A stretch of 7,422 nucleotides of DNA. Source: a bacterium (GTDB lineage: Bacteria > Patescibacteriota > Minisyncoccia > Phycocordibacterales > UBA2100). Shown here one piece after another: positions 1 to 4,595 of this stretch; the first letter of the stretch is position 1, and every line of letters starts with the position of its first letter. Made by a program: the position numbers and the translations under genes. The notes beneath the pieces were generated by a model. It was not told where the DNA came from. It searched no databases and saw only the letters and a program-made list of their open reading frames with translations. The stretch covers positions 1 through 7,422 of the forward strand of contig JAUYLR010000111.1 of the NCBI GenBank assembly GCA_030698935.1, written 5' to 3'.

Positions 1-18
1 CCACTGAGCTACTTCGGC
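1..18 (-). tRNA. 5' end of a tRNA gene, cut by the window edge
   Basis: On the minus strand the last 18 bases read GCCGAAGTAGCTCAGTGG. This fits a tRNA start: seven acceptor bases (GCCGAAG), U8-A9, a GCTC D-stem and the AGTGG start of the D-loop. The anticodon lies outside the window, so the amino acid cannot be read. A GCCGA start is often seen in tRNA-Thr, but that is only a guess. An extended -10 element lies 11 bases upstream, which supports a real gene start at position 18. Confidence 0.8.
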
Positions 19-29
19 AATCGAAACTG

Positions 30-38
30 AATATATCA
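30..38 (-). promoter_or_regulatory. Extended -10 promoter of the tRNA gene
   Basis: The minus strand reads TGATATATT, that is TGn followed by TATATT (5 of 6 matches to TATAAT). It ends 11 bases before the first tRNA base, so transcription would start a few bases upstream of the mature end. No -35 is well placed: a TTGACT lies only 9 bases upstream of the hexamer, too close to act as its partner. Confidence 0.5.
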
Positions 39-81
39 TTTTTGAGTCAAGTGCGCCTCTTTTCGAATCCACCATTGGAAT

Positions 82-128
82 ACATTCTCAAAACACATAC
101 CGACATTCTCAAGTTTGTAAGTATGTGT
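82..128. repeat. Repeat cluster, copy 1 (candidate regulator-binding site)
   Basis: ATTCTCAAGTTTGTAAG at 105-121, with a TATGTGT tail to 128, recurs at 441-464 with 22 of 24 bases identical and in the same orientation. Within this cluster the 10-mer ACATTCTCAA occurs twice, at 82-91 and 103-112, exactly 21 bases apart (two helical turns). ACACATAC at 93-100 is the inverse of GTATGTGT at 121-128. The cluster lies just downstream of the small regulator gene and upstream of the tRNA promoter. Operator function is inference. Confidence 0.6.
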
Positions 129-130
129 CG

Positions 131-415
131 TTAGACGTTGCGGAATGATTTCAGAAACCGAACAAATAGTTTGCCGTATGGAGATAGCGTGTGCTCCACA
201 AACTTGCCGCGATATTTTTTATTGATAAGCCCGCTATTCTGAAGCCGTCGAGTGTGCTCGCCCAACGTCTTTTCATTAGCGCCAAGAGTTCTTACAATAT
301 CTTCAAGCGTGATCCCGTCACTTTCGGCAACGAGAAGCAAAATCTCAATGCGATAATGGTTCGCTATTCCTTTCAAGTGCCGCTCCATTTGTTTCGAATT
401 CTTTATTTTGGACAC
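131..415 (-). CDS. Small ArsR-like winged helix-turn-helix transcriptional regulator
   Basis: This 94-residue protein is a single DNA-binding domain. An IANHYRIEILLL segment (residues 17-28) resembles the first helices of ArsR-type regulators. A helix-turn-helix follows at about 36-64, with recognition helix near NEKTLGEHTRRLQNSG, and a basic wing at 65-79 (NKKYRGKFVEHTLSP). There is no cysteine or histidine cluster typical of metal sensors, so no metal ligand can be proposed. The GTG at 413-415 is the first start after an in-frame stop; an internal ATG at residue 10 (386-388) would still keep the domain. AAGAAGG abuts the GTG with no spacer, so the ribosome site is unusual. The gene lies downstream of ribD in the same direction, 92 bases away. 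It is bracketed by a 24-bp direct repeat whose upstream copy overlaps its likely -10, which suggests autoregulation. Its targets are unknown; it is not clearly a riboflavin regulator. Confidence 0.85.
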   Translation of the reverse strand: MSKIKNSKQMERHLKGIANHYRIEILLLVAESDGITLEDIVRTLGANEKTLGEHTRRLQNSGLINKKYRGKFVEHTLSPYGKLFVRFLKSFRNV

Positions 416-435
416 CTTCTTATCATAACATCATC

Positions 436-441
436 CTTATA
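436..441 (-). promoter_or_regulatory. Possible -10 of the small regulator gene
   Basis: The minus strand reads TATAAG (5 of 6 to TATAAT), about 20 bases upstream of the GTG start. No good -35 is found at 16-18 bases. A weaker alternative, TATGAT, lies closer to the gene. The hexamer abuts the direct repeat at 441-464, so a protein bound there would block RNA polymerase. Confidence 0.35.
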
Positions 442-464
442 TTCTCAAGTTTGTAAGGGTGTGT
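441..464. repeat. 24-bp direct repeat, copy 2 (candidate operator)
   Basis: The sequence ATTCTCAAGTTTGTAAG followed by GGTGTGT matches 105-128 at 22 of 24 positions. It lies 26 bases upstream of the regulator start and touches its predicted -10. The rest of the 92-base gap between ribD and the regulator (416-507) shows no convincing terminator or further gene. Confidence 0.6.
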
Positions 465-507
465 TGATAACCGTATTGCATATTTGTAGGGTCCGCCGGA
501 AAGTCGA

Positions 508-1599
508 TCATGTTGCCATGCCAGAAATAATGAAGAGAACATCGCCCCCAAGACTCTTGACCGACATTGTTTTGAAGCGTAACGCCTGCGCGATTTTCTC
601 CACCCCTTTTCCGCCGACGGAATGTGCTCCCGCCCCGCCCACTAACAGAGGAGCGCAAAAAACGTATGCTTTGTCGGCAATTTTGGCGTCAATAAAGCTG
701 CCGAGCACTTCTCCCCCTCCCTCCACAAAAACGCTTATGATTTCCCGCTTCCGCAGTTCGGCAAGAAGTTTAGGAATGGAAACTCGTATGCCTTTGAATA
801 CAAGCACTCGTATGCCCCGTTTCTCAAGCTTTTGTATCTTTGCGCGCGGAGCGCGGGAGGTCGCCGCGATTATCACATTCGCGTCGCGAAGCACGCGCGC
901 GCGGAGCGGAATGCGGAGATGAGAATCCAAAATAATCCGCAGGGGGTCTTTCATACCTCTTTTGCGCGCGCCAAGGTGAGGATTGTCGCGAATGACGGTG
1001 TTCACGCCGACAAGAATCGCCTGATAGTTGCCTCTCAAATCGCGGGCAAAACTTCTGGCTTTCTCGCCTGTAATCCATTTTGAGTCTCCCGTCCTCGCGG
1101 CGAGCTTTCCGTCCAAGCTCATTGCGAATTTGAGAGCGACGAACGGCCGTTTCTTTTCATGAAAAACAAAAAACGCTTCGTTAAGAACGCGCGCTTCCGC
1201 TTTTTTCACGCCCACCGATACGGAAATCCCGAATTGCTTAAGTCTGGCAATACCACGGCCTTGCACCTGCGGATTCGGGTCAATCGCGGAACAAACGACC
1301 CGTTTTATGCCCGCGTTGATTATTGCTTCCACGCACGGCGGAGTCTTTCCGAAGTGCGCACAGGGTTCAAGATTGACATAGAGAGTTGCCCCGCGCGCAC
1401 TCCTGCCGGCCGCGGCGAGCGCCTCAATTTCCGCGTGCGCCACACCCGCCTTTCTGTGGTATCCGCGCCCGATGATTTTCCCGCCCTTAACGACGACAGC
1501 GCCGACCATCGGATTCGGACTGGTCCGGCCAATACCCTTCTCTGCCAACTTCAGAGCCTCGCTCATAAATCTTTCGTCTGCTGTGGCGGTACTTTTCAT
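508..1599 (-). CDS. ribD: RibD: bifunctional pyrimidine deaminase / uracil reductase
   Basis: This 363-residue protein catalyses two cytosolic steps after GTP ring opening: deamination of the diaminopyrimidine, then NADPH-dependent reduction of the ribosyl side chain. The deaminase domain (about residues 8-145) has the zinc motif HAE at 55-57 and PCAHFGKTPPC at 79-89, giving Cys80 and Cys89 as ligands. The reductase domain (about 152-363) shows KFAMSLDGKLA, WITGEKAR, GVNTVIRDNPHL and FVEGGGEVLGSF. Length and order are those of normal fused RibD. The ATG at 1597-1599 is six bases after the ribBA stop, so the gene is the last of the rib operon; no Shine-Dalgarno is seen, which suggests coupling to ribBA translation. 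The start fits the family, with DERFMSEALKLAEKG close to the N-terminus. Confidence 0.97.
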   Translation of the reverse strand: MKSTATADERFMSEALKLAEKGIGRTSPNPMVGAVVVKGGKIIGRGYHRKAGVAHAEIEALAAAGRSARGATLYVNLEPCAHFGKTPPCVEAIINAGIKRVVCSAIDPNPQVQGRGIARLKQFGISVSVGVKKAEARVLNEAFFVFHEKKRPFVALKFAMSLDGKLAARTGDSKWITGEKARSFARDLRGNYQAILVGVNTVIRDNPHLGARKRGMKDPLRIILDSHLRIPLRARVLRDANVIIAATSRAPRAKIQKLEKRGIRVLVFKGIRVSIPKLLAELRKREIISVFVEGGGEVLGSFIDAKIADKAYVFCAPLLVGGAGAHSVGGKGVEKIAQALRFKTMSVKSLGGDVLFIISGMAT

Positions 1600-1605
1600 A
1601 ACAGA

Positions 1606-2916
1606 TTACACGTTCTTCAACGTATGGCCCATTTTTCTTTTCTTTGCCCTAAGGTACGACGCGTTTATTTCGTTGTGGGAGATTTCCAGCGGCACCCGCT
1701 CCGCGATTTTTATTCCGAACGAGGAAAGCTGTTTTTCCTTCTCGGGATTATTGGTCAACAGCCGTATTGTATCCGCGCCCAAGTCTTTCAGTATCAGCGC
1801 GGCGGTCTCGTAATCGCGCGCGTCCGCGGAAAATCCGAGCTTGTGGTTTGCGTCTACCGTATCGTACCCCTCGTCTTGGAGCGCATACGCTTTAATCTTG
1901 TTCCCTAATCCTATCCCGCGCCCCTCCTGATTGAGATATACGATGATGCCGCGTCCTTCTTTTGCAATCAGTTCCATGCTTTTGTGCAGTTGCTCTTGGC
2001 AATCGCACCGGAGAGACCCGAACGTGTCTCCCGTAAGGCACTGCGAGTGCAGTCTCACCAGTGCCGGCTTGCCATGAGCTCTGCTTGCGGTGAGCGTGTC
2101 GAATCCGTGTACGAGAGCGACCTGTTCCAAATCGTCGGAAGTGCTCGTGTAGACGATGATACGGAACACTCCGTGCCGCGTCGGAAGCGTGGACTCCGAG
2201 AACCGCGCCACGCCGTAGGGAGACGGCAGCAAGGGGAGAGGGCGCGCGCGCAGGTACCGCACAATATCTTTTATCGCAACAATTTTTATTTTCAGTTCCC
2301 GCGCGTATTTCCTGATTTCAACACCTTTAGCCATACGGCCGTTTTGTCCGACAATTTCGCACAGGACACCGGCGGGCACGCGCCCCGCAAGGCGTGCAAG
2401 GTCAACGGCCGCCTCCGTGTGCCCCTCCCGCTTCAGGAGCCCCCCCGCGCGCGCGACGAGACCGAACACATGGCCGGGTTTTGTGATGTCTTCCGCCCTT
2501 GACTTGGGGTTTGCGAGAATACGGATTGTTTTTGCCCTGTCGTATGCGGAAACGCCCGTTGTAATTCCCCGCTTCGCATTAACAGAAACCGTAAAATTCA
2601 CTCCTGTCTTTTCCGTGTTCTTACTCAAGGGAACCATCGCCGACAATTGGAGATTGTGAGCCTGTCCGGCGGTGATTGCGGTGCAGAGAATACCCCCGCC
2701 GTACTTCAGCATTGTGTTGACGGTTTCAGGCGTCGCGGCATCTGCGGAAATATATAAATCGGCCTCGTTCTCGCGCTTTGGACTGTCAACAATAATGAGC
2801 ATCCGGCCTTTCTTAATTTCCTCAATCGCTTCAGGTACCGTGCAGAAATCGTTAGTAGTTTTGCTCACCCCGTTAGAAGTCTGTCTTAAGTGAGTATTAC
2901 GCTTTGTTTTTGACAT
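1606..2916 (-). CDS. ribBA: RibBA: DHBP synthase / GTP cyclohydrolase II fusion
   Basis: This 436-residue fusion makes both riboflavin precursors: 3,4-dihydroxy-2-butanone 4-phosphate from ribulose-5-phosphate and the diaminopyrimidine from GTP. The DHBP synthase half (about 25-225) has RENE at 49-52, Cys78, [17 protein letters not shown] and GHTEAAVDL with His166. The cyclohydrolase half (about 245-415) has [19 protein letters not shown] with zinc ligands Cys293, Cys304 and Cys306, then NQEGRGIGL and [15 protein letters not shown]. Both halves look active. The acidic loop before RENE is unusual: D-S-P-K where D-D-E-D is common, and RENEGDL reads RENEADL. The N-terminus is about 20 residues longer than usual. 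Residues 1-16 are encoded inside a 129-bp inverted-repeat unit, and a GTG at 2866-2868 (codon 17) immediately after its end is a credible alternative start. The gap to ribH is 81 bases. Confidence 0.96.
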   Translation of the reverse strand: MSKTKRNTHLRQTSNGVSKTTNDFCTVPEAIEEIKKGRMLIIVDSPKRENEADLYISADAATPETVNTMLKYGGGILCTAITAGQAHNLQLSAMVPLSKNTEKTGVNFTVSVNAKRGITTGVSAYDRAKTIRILANPKSRAEDITKPGHVFGLVARAGGLLKREGHTEAAVDLARLAGRVPAGVLCEIVGQNGRMAKGVEIRKYARELKIKIVAIKDIVRYLRARPLPLLPSPYGVARFSESTLPTRHGVFRIIVYTSTSDDLEQVALVHGFDTLTASRAHGKPALVRLHSQCLTGDTFGSLRCDCQEQLHKSMELIAKEGRGIIVYLNQEGRGIGLGNKIKAYALQDEGYDTVDANHKLGFSADARDYETAALILKDLGADTIRLLTNNPEKEKQLSSFGIKIAERVPLEISHNEINASYLRAKKRKMGHTLKNV

Positions 2917-2996
2917 ACTTTGTTTTTTGTCATGTCCCCGTTAATTCAACGAAGAAAAAATCGCTCAATTTTTTCTGTCAAAGACTTCTAACGGGG
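2868..2996. repeat. 129-bp unit with 15-bp terminal inverted repeats at the ribH-ribBA junction
   Basis: CCCCGTTAGAAGTCT (2868-2882) and AGACTTCTAACGGGG (2982-2996) are perfect inverse copies. Inside is a further CCCCGTTA (2936-2943), which can pair with the same right arm over 8 bp, and a nested 9-bp hairpin (AGAAAAAAT 2953-2961, ATTTTTTCT 2968-2976). In the mRNA the ribH-proximal arm can therefore pair with either of two downstream arms. The 15-bp pairing loops out the ribBA ATG; the 8-bp pairing leaves it free. It looks like a small MITE-like palindromic insertion. Regulation by the alternative folds is inference. Confidence 0.7.
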
Positions 2997-2997
2997 C

Positions 2998-3441
2998 TCA
3001 TAGTTTAGAAATGATGCTAATCATTGAGAGCGCGGTTTCCGCGGCTTCAACGCCTTTGTTCTCCACTTTTCTCGTAGCACGCTTCAAGGCATCGGCTAGC
3101 TTGTAGACAGCAAGCACTTCAAATATCACGGGAATTTCGTATTGAAGTGACACCTCGGCGCAACCGCGCGAACATTCGTTCGCTATCTGCTCAAAATGAT
3201 ACGTCTTCCCTTTCACAATCGCGCCGAACGTAATCAGGGCATCGTATCTTTTTTGCTTCGCCATCTTTTTGGCAATCAGGGGAACCTCCAAAGCCCCCGG
3301 TACGCGCACCATTGTGATATGGCTTTTTGAAACTCCGTGCGCGAGAAGCGTAGCGACACAGCGCTTTTCAAGCTCGTTTGTAACATCCCCGCGGAATGAT
3401 GTCCCGATTATTCCTATTCTGATTTTTTTCGCCGATTTCAT
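2998..3441 (-). CDS. ribH: RibH: 6,7-dimethyl-8-ribityllumazine synthase
   Basis: This 147-residue protein condenses the ribitylaminouracil with dihydroxybutanone phosphate to give lumazine, the substrate of RibE. Seen in the sequence are the N-terminal strand IRIGIIGTSF with the pocket aromatic Phe16, VPGALEVPL at 47-55, the loop GKTYHFEQIANE with His82 (equivalent to His88 of the Bacillus subtilis enzyme), Arg121 (equivalent to Arg127, phosphate binding) and NKGVEAAETAL near the end. The usual FGVLT segment reads F-E-V-L-A (107-111), a non-standard pocket edge. The length is typical of the family. The ATG overlaps the ribE stop in an ATGA arrangement, implying translational coupling; no Shine-Dalgarno is visible. 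The stop lies 2 bases from the inverted-repeat unit in the ribH-ribBA gap. Confidence 0.95.
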   Translation of the reverse strand: MKSAKKIRIGIIGTSFRGDVTNELEKRCVATLLAHGVSKSHITMVRVPGALEVPLIAKKMAKQKRYDALITFGAIVKGKTYHFEQIANECSRGCAEVSLQYEIPVIFEVLAVYKLADALKRATRKVENKGVEAAETALSMISIISKL

Positions 3442-4025
3442 ATGTACTTTTTAGTAATTAATCTTTCAACGTACTTCGCCAATATATCTACCTCTATATT
3501 GACCGGAGATTTCTTCTTCAGTGTGTGGAACATGGTTGATTTCCATGTGTGAGGAATAATGCCGACTGAAAAACTGCCCGATTTGGCATCAATGGCCGTA
3601 AGGGAAACCCCGTTCACGGTAACAGAACCTTTCGGAACGATGTAGCGGGAAATCTGCTTCGGAACCGATATTGAAAGCGTGAATTGATTGCCGTCTTTCT
3701 TGATTTGCCTCACTGTCCCTACTGCATCAACATGCCCTTGCACAATGTGCCCGGAAAGAAATGTCTGTGGCGTTACCGGCAGTTCAAGGTTCACGATACT
3801 TTTAGCAGTCAGACTGCTAAAATTCGTGCGCCTAAAGGTTGCTGACATCACATCTGCGGAAAATGAGTTTGTATTTTTTGAAGTCACCGTAAGACACATA
3901 CCGTCAACGGCGATGCTGTCGCCGCGCTTCAGCGCCCGCAGAATATCCCGCTCTGCACGAATCGCGAGCGTATTCCGCGTTTTACCTGCAACAGTGCCTG
4001 TGTGTGTGATTATTCCGGTGAACAT
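3438..4025 (-). CDS. ribE: RibE: riboflavin synthase (alpha subunit)
   Basis: This 195-residue enzyme disproportionates two lumazine molecules into riboflavin and the ribitylaminouracil. It has the diagnostic MFTGIITHTGTV start and two lumazine-binding barrels. The first (about 1-88) carries GDSIAVDGMCLTVT and SATFRRTN. The second (about 89-185) carries SGHIVQGHVDAVG, KGSVTVNGVSLT and IPHTWKSTMF. The C-terminal helix ILAKYVERL is present, so the protein is complete at a near-normal length. It is the first gene of the rib operon. Its ATG follows a leader of about 480 nt that holds the FMN riboswitch, an intrinsic terminator and repeats. No Shine-Dalgarno precedes it; instead TAACGGG occurs twice (4038-4044 and 4048-4054) just upstream in inverse orientation. 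The 3' end overlaps ribH by four bases. Confidence 0.96.
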   Translation of the reverse strand: MFTGIITHTGTVAGKTRNTLAIRAERDILRALKRGDSIAVDGMCLTVTSKNTNSFSADVMSATFRRTNFSSLTAKSIVNLELPVTPQTFLSGHIVQGHVDAVGTVRQIKKDGNQFTLSISVPKQISRYIVPKGSVTVNGVSLTAIDAKSGSFSVGIIPHTWKSTMFHTLKKKSPVNIEVDILAKYVERLITKKYI

Positions 4026-4071
4026 GTTAGTTTTTCTTAACGGGTGCTAACGGGTTTAGAAGCGCTTACAT

Positions 4072-4184
4072 CCCTCCCCAATTTAGTATCCGTTCTCATA
4101 TTTTAATCTTGTGATTTTGTTGAGACTGTCTCAGCGGTGAATGAAATTTGTGATTAGGTTGCGGGATATTAAATTGGGGAGGGG
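4072..4184. repeat. 113-bp inverted-repeat unit in the ribE leader
   Basis: The left arm starts CCCTCCCCAATTTAGTATCC and its inverse occurs at 4163-4184 with one mismatch over 20 positions. At the exact centre is a small palindrome, TGAGAC-T-GTCTCA (4121-4133). On each side lies a related direct repeat, TTGTGATTttGTTG (4109-4122) and TTGTGATTagGTTG (4148-4161). It lies between the riboswitch terminator and the ribE start, so it is transcribed only when the terminator is read through. No ORF is present; a MITE-like origin is inferred from the symmetry. Confidence 0.7.
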
Positions 4185-4187
4185 TTA

Positions 4188-4221
4188 AGAAATTTATAGT
4201 CGCTACGCTCCTTAAATTTCT
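4188..4221. repeat. Hairpin with AGAAATTTA / TAAATTTCT arms
   Basis: AGAAATTTA (4188-4196) and TAAATTTCT (4213-4221) are perfect 9-bp inverse copies around a 16-base loop that reads AGGAGCGTAGCGACTA on the minus strand. It lies between the riboswitch terminator and the 113-bp unit and touches both, so it may belong to the same element. The AU-rich stem is weak and no U-tract follows, so it is not a good terminator. Confidence 0.55.
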
Positions 4222-4225
4222 AAAT

Positions 4226-4252
4226 AAAAAATCCCCTCATTTCTTCGGGGAT
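4226..4252 (-). terminator. Intrinsic terminator of the FMN riboswitch
   Basis: On the minus strand ATCCCC pairs with GGGGAT around a 10-base loop, followed directly by six T residues. It lies 32 bases after the aptamer P1 stem and more than 200 bases before ribE, so it attenuates the whole rib operon. An antiterminator can form between aptamer bases 4292-4300 (GGGATGAAA on the minus strand) and 4248-4257 (TTTCTATCCC), 9 bp with one bulged U, which uses up the 5' arm of the terminator. FMN binding would hold GGGATGAAA in the aptamer and release the terminator: an OFF switch. Confidence 0.88.
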
Positions 4253-4363
4253 AGAAACAGTACCACTAATACAACCGGTACGGTTTCCTTCTTTCATCCC
4301 GACTTTACGGTCGGTCGCGGAATCTAACCGCAGTCGTGCCCTGATAAATACCAGAACTCGCGG

Positions 4364-4402
4364 ACTCGCTTGTCCTCCATAGCTTTTAGCGAAGGAGGAC
4401 GG
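4364..4402. repeat. Palindromic repeat inserted in riboswitch loop L3
   Basis: On the minus strand this segment begins CCGTCCTCCTTCGCT and ends GGAGGACAAGCGAGT. GTCCTCC and GGAGGAC (4372-4378, 4394-4400) form a 7-bp stem with an inner GCT-AAA-AGC stem. Removing these 39 nt joins AAAGC to CCGCGAG and restores the standard aptamer sequence. An alternative boundary, 31 nt within the P3 3' strand, also restores it. The unit resembles the one in L2: CCGTCC..TTCG at one end, GGAGGRC..CGAG at the other. Confidence 0.8.
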
Positions 4403-4424
4403 GCTTTACCGCCGATTGGGACTT

Positions 4425-4487
4425 CCTCGCCCTCCGTAGTTTTCTTTGCCCACCATAGCCTTGGCGACGGTGGGAACGAAGGACGGG
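4425..4487. repeat. Palindromic repeat inserted in riboswitch loop L2
   Basis: On the minus strand it begins CCCGTCCTTCGTT and ends AACTACGGAGGGCGAGG. GUCCUUCGU (4476-4484) pairs with ACGGAGGGC (4429-4437) over 9 bp with two G-U pairs. It sits between TGA and AAGT of the standard L2 loop; its removal restores GGGTGA-AAGTCCC. Its outer part matches the L3 unit, so the two are probably copies of one family. Its apex carries another hairpin at 4449-4474. Confidence 0.8.
4449..4474. repeat. Hairpin nested in the apex of the L2 repeat
   Basis: CCCACC (4449-4454) and GGTGGG (4469-4474) form a 6-bp stem, with an inner GCC-AA-GGC. The core, GTCGCCAAGGCTATGG on the minus strand, has the same plan as the L3 hairpin (TTCGCTAAAAGCTATGG). 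Removing it together with a flanking CAAAG leaves an outer hairpin with the loop TT-AAAA, matching the undisturbed L3 copy. This suggests an insertion of one palindrome into another. Confidence 0.65.
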
Positions 4488-4513
4488 TCACCCAAACCCC
4501 GAAGGAAGTGTTT

Positions 4514-4519
4514 ATTATA
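4514..4519 (-). promoter_or_regulatory. -10 of the rib operon promoter
   Basis: The minus strand reads a perfect TATAAT, six bases before the first base of riboswitch P1 (4507), so the transcript would begin at or next to the aptamer. The -35 region at 16-18 bases is poor (for example TGGTGC). It is the only good promoter in the 88 bases between the riboswitch and murC. Confidence 0.7.
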
Positions 4520-4561
4520 CACCTCGCTTTACTTTTGCACCACTCACATTCCTCTCTGACA

Positions 4562-4593
4562 ACATTCCAACATTCTGCAGAATGTGGGAATGT
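4562..4593 (-). terminator. Palindromic terminator after murC
   Basis: A 32-base near-perfect palindrome: ACATTCC pairs with GGAATGT and ACATTCTG with CAGAATGT, with one A/G mismatch between the two blocks. It starts two bases after the murC stop. In the minus direction it is preceded by an A-run but followed only by TTGTC; in the plus direction it is followed by TTTTTATT. It may therefore end murC and also stop antisense transcription coming from the riboswitch side. Confidence 0.7.
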
Positions 4594-4595
4594 TT

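Larger units (their letters stand above)
4285..4507 (-). promoter_or_regulatory. FMN riboswitch (RFN element) with enlarged L2 and L3 loops
   Basis: Reading the minus strand, P1 is TTCCTTC (4501-4507) with GAAGGAA (4285-4291). The core has TTCGGGG, the P2 arms TTTGGGTGA and AAGTCCCAA, CGGCGGTAAAGC (P3), CCGCGAG, a P4 CTGG..CAG hairpin, the P5 hairpin GCGG..CCGC, then CCGACCGTAAAGTCGG and the hallmark GGATGAAAG. The match is unmistakable once two insertions are removed: 63 nt in L2 (4425-4487) and 39 nt in L3 (4364-4402). The aptamer is therefore about 223 nt instead of roughly 110-140. It starts at the predicted +1 of the rib promoter and is followed by an intrinsic terminator and the four rib genes, as expected for feedback by FMN. 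Whether the enlarged loops still allow the L2-L6 and L3-L5 contacts cannot be read from sequence. Confidence 0.93.

Noticed and set aside
44..49. TTGACT as a -35 for the tRNA promoter
   Set aside because: Only 9 bases separate it from TATATT, too short for a sigma-70 type promoter; the extended -10 explains the start better.
82..128. CRISPR-like array
   Set aside because: Only two or three short, partly degenerate copies, with no regular spacer series and no cas gene.
191..922. Plus-strand open frame of 243 codons opposite the regulator and ribD
   Set aside because: It spans the complement of two real genes and the gap between them, and has no recognisable motif or ribosome site.
1159..1908. 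Plus-strand open frame of 249 codons opposite ribD and the end of ribBA
   Set aside because: It is fully antisense to ribD and ribBA, which have clear family motifs; the Arg/His-rich translation is a mirror effect of GC-rich codons.
2890..2933. 15-codon ORF starting at the ATG 2931-2933 just before ribBA
   Set aside because: It overlaps the ribBA start in another frame, but the GGGG before it is only two bases from the ATG and nothing in the peptide suggests a leader function.
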